Positions 1 to 11,300 of a stretch of 64,000 nt of DNA are shown one piece after another. The position numbers were made by a program, and so were the translations under genes. The DNA lies in the NCBI RefSeq assembly GCF_018139145.2, contig NC_059475.1, positions 6,733,437 through 6,797,436 of the forward strand, written 5' to 3'. The stretch is from Gymnogyps californianus (lineage: Eukaryota; Chordata; Aves; Accipitriformes; Cathartidae). The notes beneath the pieces were generated by a model. That model did not search any database and was not told the DNA's origin. It saw only the letters and a program-made list of their open reading frames with translations. Positions within the stretch are counted from its first letter, which is position 1. Each line of letters starts with the position of its first letter.

Positions 1-852
1 GAATGACATTGCAAAGCTTTCAGATAGGTCTAGCTTCTGATCTGCCTGCAATACTGACATGTGCAGGCCGCCCAGCACGGGTACCCCAGCCTTCATAGAC
101 TACCAGGCCCAACTGTCTCTGCTGTCTTATAGCACCAAGAAAAACCAGCTGCTAATAGCTGTTTGCAAGACAACACTGAAGAGGCTTTGGGCTGTATCCA
201 GAGGGTGCTAACGGACATGATTTCACTTAGCCAGTTGTAGTCCAGAAGCTATGATGCTGTGTTACCTTCGTGCTGTTCATGATACATCAACTATCCAGCC
301 TGTGGTCAGCAACTGGCTGCATCTAGTGGGCTCACAGCACAGGTGGAGAAACGGAAAAAATATATATCCATTTTATTATTTGCAAATGTCTTTTCTCTTT
401 TGTCCTAGCTTTCCTCTCCTCCCATTGCATTTTGTAGCAATGGATGTTGGATCCAATCCCATGGCATTGTTTTCATGTACAATTTTTAAAATATTTTTTT
501 ATATATCAGATTTCCAGCTAGTTTTTAAAGCTTGCTGAAAGCAAGTAGTGGCTTGGACATATCAGTACACTCACATCTCTGTGGATCACTTCAGCACAGC
601 TCTGCTTTAGCCACTGCTGAGCTACCTGCAGCACGTGCCAACTTCTTTTGGCTGGGTGGACAGTAAACCTGAGTCCGGAGAGCTTTCCAAATGCCTATTG
701 CGGGAAGAAAGCTGGATTAGCTGCCCAGCTTTGCAAGTTGAAATATATTCCTGTATGTATGTCCAGATATATCTAAAATGTTATTTGTATATATACGTAC
801 ACACGCACAGAGTCCTGTTACCCAGAGGCATAAAGGCAGATGCAGTCCTGTT
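1..852. other. No recognisable feature
   Basis: Mixed unique sequence. It would be the 3' UTR or downstream intron of the candidate minus-strand gene if the exon at 853-1043 is real. I see no repeat. Confidence 0.5.
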
Positions 853-1043
853 TCACGTTTGGTCGGTGCTGGGTATGATAAGGTCAAGAAGGCTCGCTCC
901 GAACAGCTTACTCTCGTTATACAGGTCTTGTCTAACACACTGCAGGGCGTACAGCTTGCACACCTCTGCCAGGAAGGCCTGGAACAGACGTGGCTGCTGT
1001 CGCGGGGTCACGTCATGCCAGCATCTCTTAAGCAGAGTTCCCA
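853..1043 (-). CDS. Probable coding exon, possibly the terminal exon of an unidentified minus-strand gene
   Basis: Read on the minus strand, this segment is open from a splice acceptor (pyrimidine-rich stretch ending in tcag, boundary 1044/1043) to a TGA at 853-855. Codon choice is strongly coding-like, with many CTG, GAG, GTG, AAG and CAG codons and mostly G or C in third position, unlike the flanks. The peptide reads GTLLKRCWHDVTPRQQPRLF, continues through AFLAEVCKLYALQCVRQD, and ends in LLDLIIPSTDQT. It looks alpha-helical and soluble, as in ARM/HEAT-like or other helical proteins, but I recognise no family. The first two bases (TG) complete a valine codon with the G that ends the candidate exon at 5336-5385. 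A GTAAGC at 906-911 could act as a donor, so the true end may be 912 with more exons outside the window. An alternative acceptor (atcaag) lies 8 bases upstream. The opposite strand is also open, but with poorer codon use. Confidence 0.42.
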
Positions 1044-1740
1044 CTGACTTGATAGCGGAGTAAAAGATGGGAAGACATTATAGTCAACAGACTGTTCTGC
1101 AGCAGTGGGAAATGCAGGCACGAGCTGCTCCCTAATGCTCTTCAGGTATTTCTATGCAAAAAGACATTTAGCAGTTAGGCTCAAACTCCATTGGTACTGT
1201 CAGGTTTATTTGCTGTATTCATTTTTACTGTAAGTTGGAGAAGTAGTTATACTCATTAAAATAATGATCACTTCGTGACTGATTCTTCCTTACTCTAAAA
1301 TACCTTCAGCTTCTAAGTTGTTTGTACAAGTTGACAGAGTATAGAGCACATACTGCTGCTTAAAATTCACACTTCTGTAAATTTACAGCAAATTAAATGC
1401 AGCCTTTCATCACGTGCAGTATATTACTCCTGGAAACTACGTATTTATTCTGTACTGTGTTTTTCTCTGACACAAATCAGAGAAAGTACTTCGCGATCTT
1501 ATCTCAAATTCTCCCTAAGGCAAATGAGTATTTATTCTAATCTACACATTCATAAAGCTAACTGTCAGTTTAGGGCAAGTCCATATTTGAAAGTTTCATG
1601 CTGGAAATTTGAAATCACTTTTGGTAAAAGCTAATATAATAAAAGTATTATAAATACACATTTTAAACTTACAGCAAAAGATCCCCCCCCCCGTTATGCC
1701 AGTCCAGTAGCACAAAAAAGATGGTAAAGACCAAGACACA

Positions 1741-1830
1741 GAAAGAGCTCAAATATCCTCTTTCAAAAACAAACAAAAACCCCCAACCAAACAAAAAATC
1801 CACCCCACACCAAAACAAAAAGGAAAATAA
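1741..1830 (+). repeat. A/C-rich low-complexity stretch
   Basis: Repeated aaaacaaacaaaa and accccacacc-like motifs. A C10 run lies just upstream at 1683-1692. Confidence 0.7.
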
Positions 1831-1953
1831 ATCGCAACTGCTCATAAGAAACTTATTTTTCTACAAAACATCTGATTGAAGTCTAGAAAAGGAAATTGTC
1901 AAAGCCAGGGAACTAGCTATATCACCTCTAGAAAATAGCCATAGTATCAAACT

Positions 1954-2197
1954 TTAACTAAAGCATAGATGTGGCAGCCACATGGGATGTTTCTGGCTGA
2001 AATCAAGCTCATTATTGGACACGGGATGAGATCTAAGAGAAGGGAGTGAGGGCGTTGTACAGCCACCCTTTCTGCCCTGGTGCTGGCGCTGGGAGGACCA
2101 AGGTGTGGGCAGGAGGGTGGTACTACTCCTCCCAGGGGCACGAGGGAGGGGAGAGGCACATCTCCCAGTCTCCCGCAACATCTCCTGCGGGATGGTG
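1954..2197 (-). CDS. Splice-acceptor-preceded open segment, alternative terminal exon (weak)
   Basis: On the minus strand a very pyrimidine-rich acceptor (gctgctgttcttgttctccag) at 2198 is followed by an open frame reading TIPQEMLRETGR, which then runs about 80 codons to a TAA at 1954-1956. The first dozen codons look coding-like; the rest is rich in Pro, Ser and Arg and looks like chance. It would start with one codon-finishing base, so it is also phase-compatible with the exon at 20941-21086 and competes with 5336-5385 as the next exon. I see no good donor inside it. It could be an alternative 3' exon or an accidental open frame in a GC-richer patch. Confidence 0.15.
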
Positions 2198-5100
2198 CTG
2201 GAGAACAAGAACAGCAGCTGGAGCAAAAACAAGCTACTATTTCCCCAGCTACTTAAAAGGACCTTCAGCAGAGCCGTGGCAATTCAGAGCGGCCCCAAGG
2301 CTGCTCCGCGTTGTGTCAAGGGTGTCCGGTCAACCAAAGGATTAGGAGCTGCTTTGGGGTGTTTTGTAGGCTATGAGCTGGTTTAGTTAGCGAAATATAT
2401 TTAAAGTGAAATGTTTTATGTATTTTTAATGACTTTTTTTAATATGTGAAAGTGTCCAATAACTTTAAAGCAGGCAGAGGATTTTCTTTGTTGCCATGCC
2501 ATGATACATGTCTTTCCCCGTTAGCTCAAGCAAAATAAGGCAGAAGGTCTAAACATGTGGATAGCAGAGCGTGGTTTCTCTATCGTCCTTTCTTTCCAAG
2601 AAGTCATTTAGATCAATAACTACTCGTGTTGGCAATAATCGAGCTATGCATCTCTTTCAAGTTATTTTTGGAAGCATTCAAAGCAGCAAAGATCACAGAG
2701 CAACGGACACAGAGAAGATACAGCAATTTTCAGAGTATGTCATACTCAATTTCTGAACTCTTGGCCTGCTTTTTTTCTTTAATCAAACAGGAATGTTGTT
2801 ATGAAAATGTGCTAAGGGCCATAATGCCCTTGAAAGGAAGCGGGCGAGGAGCAGGCTGCTGCAGCGAGCTCTGCGGTAGCATACCTTTGAAATGCTGCTC
2901 GTGACAGAGGAGCTGGTTAACTCCCCACAGCACGTCTGGAAATCAGCAGGACACAACTCTCACTTCTAACCACCCAAGTCCATAGCTGCCTCCAGTCTTT
3001 TGCTGTCTTCAATACTGTGTTCACGACTGTTTTCCCACACTGCTCCCTTGCAACTTTGTTTTCACTTTGACAAGTAAACACACTAGACCAGGGTGGGTAG
3101 GAGGAAAACCCTACCCATTCATTTTCTTGGCTCCTCTACAAGATTGCCAAGAAAAACAAACACTACGCAGCCGGATCATGTGAATTTTTTTTTTTTTTTT
3201 TTTTTTGGCAACTGCAAAGACTTAGAAAGAGCCTTTCCTCATCCTTTCACGTTTCCCCAACGCCACGTGGCAGCAGTTCTCTTACAGGCATGCCCTGCAA
3301 GGAAATGGAGGCAGTTTTGTGCATTGTATTTGCAGCTTCTCCTTGACTTCATCACTCCCCTGCCCTCACAACACCATCCCTTTGCCCAGAGGCATGCAAT
3401 CCGCTAGATTCTTTAACTCTGGATATTGTTGTTTATAAGTAATATGCTTTATGTACTATTTACTTTTATCCATTGCCATTGTTTCCATCATTATTTATTT
3501 AAAAAGCATAACTTAATTTTTTTTCATAATGAGTAGCTATCAAAGCTAAAAGAACCACCAGTGTCAGAGGATAAAACATTGCCTCCTCTAAGGCACTTTG
3601 TTCATCTCCAGACCTAAGAATTTACTTCTGACTTTCTTGGGCTTTTTTTCAGTCAGATTAATTCTTTTTGAGTAAGAAGATGCAGCAGAGGGGTAACCCC
3701 ACATATTTCAGAGTCCGCTTCTGGCTATACCTGCTGCAGGAAGAGCTACTTTCCCACTCTGTAGGATTTAACCAGCCTAGCAGATTTCCACTTGGTTGTT
3801 TGAATTTCTTCCCCTGGACTCAGTGTTTGCAACCTCATAGCAGCAGCGATACAAACATAAGCTGAAGCACAAAGCCATTTTCTTTGTATGGGAACTAAGT
3901 GAAAGCCAAAAGCTAATGTGCAGGACTACGCCTGCGGTTCAACTGGGGCCTTGTGTATCAGGTGTTCAGTCGCTTTTATGGGAATTCAGATGAAATTTGT
4001 GGAAACATAATGAGATCAACATCTTGTGAGAGGTCCACTAAGGTCCAGCAAGAATAGGTATTGCTGGTGAGATTACAGCCTTACCCTAGCCAGAGGAAGA
4101 CGGTAAGTCCTGTTCCTTTTTTGGATGCAACCCACAACCCAATTCAAGTCGAGCCAAGTTAAATTCTCATTACTGAAGTTTAATCTTCAAATCCCCCCGA
4201 GGCTGGAAGCCTTGCGCAAGTCCTGCCTTCCCCCGGCCGGTGGTCGCGGCAGCCCTCAGTCTGCTCACCATCGCTGCTGTGGTGTACGGGATGGAGGGCA
4301 CTCAGCTGGGAAGCACAGCAGCCAAGGGAAAGCCAAGGTTCAGGGGAATTTAATCTCCATCAGATGAGGAAGGTAAACCGATATGATAGGAAAAACAGAC
4401 CACATTGTTGCTGCAGCCCAGACAGATGTTTGCCGTCAGATGCATCGCACATTGTACAGCCACATCTGCTGGAAAAGCACTTTACGGATGATTTATCACA
4501 TTATTGTGCCAAGGAGCTGAAAAGCCCCCTGAAAGTTTTCCACTTAATACTAATGTTCCCAGCTGGGTGATCCTCCCTGACATTTTCTACGTTACTGTTC
4601 AAAGCAGTTCACGGAGTGGGGGGAAAACCTCCACCATCCCCTGGCTTGCTGGCAGTACCTTCGCAGACAGACCCAGGACGTCTCAGGGAGCCAGAATACC
4701 AAGCAAAATTTAGGACAGATTTCTTGCATTCCCTTCAGGTTTTTCCATTTATGGCTGATGCACTGGGGAAGGAATGGTTTATCCTGGCTGCCAATGTACG
4801 TATCCTCTGCAGAGCCTTAGAGCCGAACACCAAGCAGGGTGAGGGGTTGTCCAGGCAGCTGCCCAGGCGTGTGGGCAGCAATGCAGCTCCCGAGGTTCTG
4901 GCAGGATCCTGCCTTCTGGAGGTGAGCGAGTCTTCCAGCGTCGGCTGCCATCACAAGGACAGGTTTAAGCCAGAGAAATTGCAAAATTACTTTGGGGTAA
5001 CTAATGATGACCGGAGCGTTCCCAGGGAGCTGGACTTTACGAGCAGGTTGTCCTGCACATCTCTCTTTGCAGTCAGTTGGGTTTCTGTTCTAGGATCCTC

Positions 5101-5335
5101 CCAGTGGCTGGTCTACCTCCCATTATCATTGCTGCATACTGTGACAGTGGAGGGACCCCAGAAACAGCAGAGGCCCAAGTTAGGAAGGGATACACATTGG
5201 TTTAATCATAACACTATGATTTTTTTATCAAATTAGCACCAACAGCTCTTCGCAGGATCACTTGCTGATGGGGATGACCGGCAAGAGGCTGCCGGCTCCC
5301 AGCAGCTTCTCCCTGCAGCAGGAGCACTCCCTTAC
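2198..5335. other. Unique noncoding sequence with one poly-T tract
   Basis: Apart from the T22 tract, I find no repeat or convincing exon. A 206-codon open frame at 4616-5236 (plus) has no recognisable domain and no exon borders. Confidence 0.5.
3185..3206 (+). repeat. Poly-T tract, 22 nt
   Basis: An uninterrupted run of 22 T. I see no recognisable retrocopy on the minus strand next to it. Confidence 0.97.
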
Positions 5336-5385
5336 CCCACAGAGAAACCAGGGCTGCCCAGCCCAGGACAAGCCTCTCGTACCTA
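5336..5385 (-). CDS. Candidate 50-bp internal exon of the same minus-strand gene
   Basis: On the minus strand a strong acceptor (tcttattcctgatttctacag) precedes this segment and a good donor (TGGG followed by GTAAGG) ends it. One frame is open and coding-like and reads RYERLVLGWAALVSLW. The exon would start with one base that finishes a codon and end with one base of the next. This fits the two-base (AA) end of the segment at 20941-21086, giving an asparagine, and the two-base start of the segment at 853-1043, giving a valine. The splice sites and phase match are what I see; membership of one gene is inferred. At 50 bp it is short, and a chance pair of splice-like sites is possible. The intron to the next candidate exon downstream would be about 4.3 kb and would contain no other obvious exon, apart from the competing segment at 1954-2197. 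Confidence 0.3.
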
Positions 5386-5639
5386 CTGTAGAAATCAGGA
5401 ATAAGAAGAGCTATTGACGACCTCATGGGAAAATGCTTAAAAATAGCTAAAGAAGAATGAAAAGCCTATAGCCACTTTGAAATATACATGCTTTCGGTAG
5501 CTTTGACTCTTTCTTTTTCCTGAAAAATGCAGTGGAGTGGCTTATTTTGGCTGATAGGAAGGACTGCCCACAGCACTGGAAGTATTTTGTTTCAACAGAG
5601 CAGGCATTTAAAGACTTCCTGGGACGAGCACATTAGACC

Positions 5640-5660
5640 AAAAAAAAAAAAAAAAAAAAA
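5640..5660 (+). repeat. Poly-A tract, 21 nt
   Basis: An uninterrupted run of 21 A. The 200 bases upstream show no recognisable gene copy that would make this a retroposed tail. Confidence 0.97.
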
Positions 5661-7811
5661 GTAAGCAGTGCCCATGGACTTCCTCTGTGTGGGGCCAAAC
5701 CCAAAGCCACCAGTGCCAGTGGACAAGACTCCCATTAATATTATGTACCACTTGGATCTTGTGCCAAGGTCCAAGTACCTGTTTTGTTCCATTTCCTCTA
5801 TACTAAGGAGGCCTCTTCAGTTTTAGCTGCAGCTGACGAGACAGGACCTCCGTCTAGCAGCTCCAGGGAAAGCGCACAGCCTCAGCAACCCAGATGCGTT
5901 TGAGTTGAGAAACTCCATTACCCCACTGCAGGCAACATCAGCCATTAATATTTTAAAAAACCTACAGTTGGAAGGAGTCAACCAAATCACAGCCTGATGG
6001 AGGATACTGTTTCTGTTGCTGAAGAGCCAAGCTCTTCAGGTCGGTTTTGGTCATACCTGCTGCATTAGCAGCAAAGTTATCCTCCTAGTCTGGTAGTGAT
6101 TTGCGGTGTGCACCAAGCTTGCTCAATGCTCCTCTCAGCCTGAATACGGATAGGAATATGTATTTCCCCTTGAGATAATTCTTGAGCACGAATTATAGGG
6201 AGGTTTGGCCCATGGGTGGTGGCACCACGCTCCCAACCTGATGCTTCATTTTGCAGTCCTTGATTTCCTGGAGCTCCTACACTCGGAGCTCCCCCAGCAA
6301 TTTACTCTGCTCTGGGGAGGAAGGTAATCGCTGGGCACAGTGCTGCTTACTCCCCAGGGGAACCAGATACAGCGCTAGCAACACCAGAAAGTGTGGCCTT
6401 CCTTCATATTTGACACAGGAAGGCATTCAGAAACAGCACGTTCAGTGAGGATGAGACTTGTTTCCAGCTTGAGCATGTATCCAGGAATCCTGTGTTCCCA
6501 TTGGGCTCTTTATCCTGACTACGTCCTTGTTTCAACATCACTGCAAATGCCCACTTAGAGTATTTCTCTTTCCACACATGGCACAGGTCATAGCAGAGGA
6601 GCTGAGGACCTGTAAGCGTATTCCACTTCTCCCGCGTTATCCTGCTGTCCGTATAGCAAGCGGTTCATTGGCAGCTGGATTTTCGTGAGCTAGATGAAGA
6701 AGAGATACTTCAGCTAGACTCATCTCCATTTCAGTGAGAATGGTTTCAGTGCCCATACATTTACTCGCACAGCTTTGGGCTCACCCACCTGCTTGTGGGA
6801 GAGCACTGTGCTGAGCTGGCACTAGCGGCCAAACACACAACATCTGCACACGATGCTCTGGTGCATGACCAAACCTCACCTGAGCATCAGCTGTCTGAGG
6901 AAGCCCTAGTCCACACTCAAGCTCCAAACTGAATGGTCATAAGAGCAGCGAGGAAATCAATCTTTCCTTTCTACACGTGCAATTCATTCCCATGAGCAAG
7001 CACAACAAGATATCTTTCTCTGCGCTGAAATACTCCCTTTGAAACCCCATGCTAGGTACATCAGGAATAATCTTCTATGTTATGGACGCACATTCCCCTC
7101 ATCAAACTATCCACTTGTAACATTATTCATCCTGGGAAAGTGAGGTATAAAGTCAGACAGCCTAGGACCTAACACAGCAATCCTGGTTCAGTGGTTAGAA
7201 ACGTGACTTTATCTATGCGGTGCCCAGAGGGCTGCAGCCCAGCACCCGGAGCAGCACAGCCCCACGCATACGGAGTCACAGGAAACACGCACCAGGGGAC
7301 AGACTGCAAGGTGCCATCCAGAGCTGGATCCACCAGAGACCTTCAGCATCTCACTCCAGAGCTTCGGTTAACAACCTCCCCACCTCTGCCTGTACAGGAG
7401 TGCGCCCAGACTCACAACACGGCCATCCCAGTGTTTGACTTCAAAGCTCCCAAGGCACCGGCTCCCAAGTTCAGCTCCCCTGCATGCCCAGGAACCACTT
7501 TTGCCTGCGCCCCTGGCACCACGCCCCACCTGACCTGCCAGCATCCCAGAGCTGAGTACAGTGGTACCAGCATCATCCCAGGGCCAAAACCAGCGGACAC
7601 CTCCCCAGCAGCTCGGTGCACACCGACAGGCTCAGGTGCTGCACCAGACACCCATGCAGATGTTCAAAGCACCATCCACACCTGCTGCTGCCTCCCCAGC
7701 AGGGAGAAGAAACCCATGTTAGGCACTAACTGTCTCTCATTAAAAGCGGGGGGAGCTCTGACATCCGTCTCAGCGTTGCTTTGCTCTTGGTGCCTTTCAG
7801 CCACGCTGCAT
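5661..7811. other. Unique sequence ending in a GC-richer patch
   Basis: Nothing is recognised from 5.66 to 7.19 kb. From 7.19 to 7.81 kb the DNA is GC-richer and stop-poor, producing the window's longest open frame (214 codons, 7191-7835), which is rich in Pro, Ala, Thr and Ser and runs into the LTR. Confidence 0.5.
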
Positions 7812-8391
7812 TGGGTCTGGCTGAGATGGAGTTAATTTTCCCCATAGCAGCCCTCATGGTGCTGTGCTCTGTAGTGGTAGCTAGAAAGGTGTTGATAACA
7901 CAGCAGTGTTTTGGCTGCTGCTGAGCAGTGCTCCCACAGCATCAAGGCTGTCTCTCCAACATTCCCCCCCTCACCAGTAGGCTGGGGGTGGGCAAGGTCT
8001 TGGGAGGGGACACAGCCAGGACAGCTGACCCAAACTGACCAAAAGGATATTCTGTACCATATGACGTCTGCTCAGCAATAAAAGCTAGGAGAAGGAGGAG
8101 GAAGGGGGGGGGCATTCATTATTTACGTTTGTCTTCCGGAGCAACCGCTACGCATACTGAAGCCCTGCTTCCCGGGAAGTGGCCGGACATCGCTTGCTGA
8201 TGGGAAGTAGAGAACAAAATCTTTTGTTTTTCTTTGCTTTCGCGCGTGACCTTTGCTTTTGCTTTATTAAACTGTCCTTGTCTCGACTCACGAGTTGTTA
8301 TATTTTCTCTCCCCTGTCCAGCTGAGGAGGGGGAGCGATAGAGCGGCTTTGGTGGGCACCTGGCATCCAGCCGGGGTCAACCCACCAGACA
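7812..8391 (+). mobile_element. Solo LTR of an avian ERVL-class endogenous retrovirus
   Basis: The segment opens with TGGGTCTGGCTGAGATGGAG, carries the internal block GGGAGGGGACACAGCCAGGA followed by CAGCTGACCCAAACTG, and ends with an AACCCACCAGACA-like terminus. From memory, this is the order and wording of a solo LTR widespread in bird genomes. A TATA-box position reads caataaaagc (8076-8085), slightly decayed, and an ATTAAA polyadenylation signal sits at 8266-8271. The LTR is bounded by tgcat (7807-7811) and tgcag (8392-8396), a 5-bp target duplication with one mismatch, as expected for ERVL. No internal viral genes flank it on either side, so it is a solo LTR left by recombination. It can still supply promoter or polyadenylation signals to nearby DNA. 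Confidence 0.85.
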
Positions 8392-8396
8392 TGCAG

Positions 8397-11300
8397 AGCT
8401 CTGGTCCCTGCTGCAGGGCACACAAAAATCCAGAGCCACTGAAGATGCTGGTGACCTGGCGTGTACTAGCATTGGCTTACGTAGGTTAGAAAAGGGGTTT
8501 CCAAGTCATGGACCCAACTTGAAAAAATCACCATAGTGCAGACTAAGGATGAGTAAGCATTGCCACAGTCTTCTCTGACCTTTTTTACCTTCTACAGGAG
8601 GCTTCGCTGGGGTTATGGACTGACTAATGGGGTCTGATCTGCAGCCCAGATCTCCTGGAGATTAGACAGCACGTAGGGCGAGTTTGGCTCAGATCAAATG
8701 TCTCATCTGAGTAAACACATTTCTATTCCTTTTTTACCCGTAGGTTTATTTGTCCAGAATAAGGCAAAGAATCAGTAATCCTTGAAAGCCTCCTTTTTCC
8801 TTCCAAGTATTTTCGTTTAGTCCACATGGCCTATAAATCTGAAAGCATTTTGAACAGAGGCATATCTCCAGTGAGCTTTTACGTGGCCAAGGAGCCGTAT
8901 TCTATGTTTTGCAGCGAGTGATTTTGGCAGTATTTTCAGGCTTTTGTTTAGTAAAGGAGAGATGGGATGAGCTCAGATTTTCTGCTGCCATGCACGACCA
9001 TCCTCCTCATAAACACATCCCTCACTGCTCCTTCTGGAGGGGAAAAAGTGCTCTCTCAAAAAGGGTTGTTGAACATAGAGGTGTCATGAGCTCATGGATT
9101 CCTTTCCTTCACAGGGCATGTTTCAGAACATAAAAAAAAAAAGAAATGAAGGACAAGAAAGATCTGAAACAGCAAGGCCTCCTCTCACCACTCAAGATCC
9201 CCTGCATGCCCTTGCCCACAGATGCTGACCCAAGGACTTGTGCAAGGGCCACAACACTGCTCAGTAAAGGGCAAGGGAAACATCATCAACCACAAAACTG
9301 TGCGAGAGATGGCTATCACAGTGTTAAGCACAGACATTAAACCAGGAATAAAACCCCCTGTGTTCAAAACTCAGCTTTGCTGCGGCTGCCCTATTAATTT
9401 GAATACATCAGTGAGCTGAGTGCAGAGGAGTTTGGATGTACTCCAGTTCCGTTCTGGGTCAACATAGCCTTTGGCATCAGGGTACCAGCACGACCCTGAA
9501 GCTGGCTAGATATGCAGATAAGTGCTCACTAAAACTTGCTTAGACTTTACTAATCCCAGTGATCACCATTGCAGGGAACACAAGCGTACAGTATATTTGA
9601 AGACGGGGCAGCTGCAGCAACTTCGTGTTGCTGCCTGAGCAATAGCTGTATCTGTGAGACGACAACCCTGTCACCAGGAGGTCGACGCTAGAGGAGGAGC
9701 CCTTCGCTCTGGGAACCTGGGCTCAGCAGGGTTAAAGCCAAAAGGTGCTCGGCTCTTGGTCCAGCTGATGCTCAGAGCCTGCATCCTCCCTCTAGGGCTG
9801 CAGGGAGCAGAGGCATAGGCGCTAATGCTCCCTAGGAAAAACAAAGCAACCTCCAGGGATGCCACCACCTGAAAGCTTTGCACCACGTCTCTGCCGGAGC
9901 CAGGCCCTGGACAGGGTTATTGGGACCAAACAAGGCAAAGATTCCTGGATTTGCTACTTTTACTACTTCACCCAGCCCAGCCAGATCAAGCTGACGGTGC
10001 AGCAAGGCTTCACACGAGGCTGCAGATCTGCTGTTTGAACAAATTAACTGTGGTGCTTGATTTCAAATGAGTAATGGTGTTGAACACCACTTCTCTTGTT
10101 AAACACGATTCTCCCAGCAGATATGTACCTTTTCCTCTGAGTAACACTGTGTCAACACGAGCTCACGTTGTCCTCTTAGCCTGACAGCCTGTCAATACAC
10201 AAAAACGCACACAAGCACACAAGGCAATATTGACTGATGAAGTTTGAGAACACGAGTTTTCAACAGGAAAGTCAACAGTAATTACTTTTTCGACACTTGT
10301 ATTATTTGAGTTGTGCAGAATGAACATGCTGTTATAACTCATGTTTGAAAACTGAAAACTTAACAGTCAGCTGCAACCTATAAGCATGGAATCGGCTCTG
10401 CCAGAGCATCCTATGAAGAACATTTTTGCTTATGACTTCTAATGTGACAGCCTTCAACAGCAGACAAATATCATTTGGATCAAGGTGGAAATTGCCTTTG
10501 GAAACCAATCTGAAGAAAGTAGAAAAATATGTTTTTCTTTACCTGAGGATCTTTTCTGCTCTTAAATTGTTAGTAATATTATTTGTCTTCATATACATTT
10601 GTGTGTGTGTGATAAGTGTTCATAATACTAGCCTCAAAGAAAAAAAAAAAACAAACAATAATAAATGATTTAAAAAACGAAGCCAAAACAATATTTTTGC
10701 TCTGATTAGGTCTATACAACTTGTAGTATCTTTATCAACTTTGCTAAGTCATTTAAATCAAAAGAAGGATAACCAGTGTTTTTAATTAATATCTCTGGTA
10801 ATTCTTTTATTTAATCCAATAGATTATTCCATTTCCTAGAATAAAATAAAAAAATGTCTTTTTATACTGGCTCGCTGAACTGAGCAAAATATTTGAAGAA
10901 GTGTAAAATCAATGATCTGCCAAAATCGGGAAGGAAAGCAGACCTCTCAGTGCACTTGAGAACTAACTTAAATAATATGAACACTATTAGTCTCTTTCCT
11001 ATAGATACCTTAGGTGTAATCCTCATGAGCGATGCATGGTTAAATAGTAAACCCCTATGTAGTTGGTTACACAGAGGTGCCCAAGGAGACGTGGGAAACG
11101 CTAAATAACTTGTACTAAGCTTATACAGCAAACCAGCCACAGTTTACAAGAGACTCATGCGTCTTGCACTAACGCTTGCATCACTTTCTGATCTCACTCT
11201 TTCCTGGGCCATCACCAAATGATGACAAACCCAGAAAATTCTTTCTGGAAAAGCAATATTTCCAGAGACAACATCCAGGGTCATTTAAAGTACAAATTAC

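Noticed and set aside
4616..5236. 206-codon plus-strand open frame
   Set aside because: No domain, no splice borders or Kozak context, and mixed codon use. Frames of this length arise by chance in 64 kb of six-frame search.
7165..7200. tRNA-like D-arm wording (ggttcagtggttagaa)
   Set aside because: No anticodon arm, T-arm (GGTTCGA) or acceptor pairing follows.
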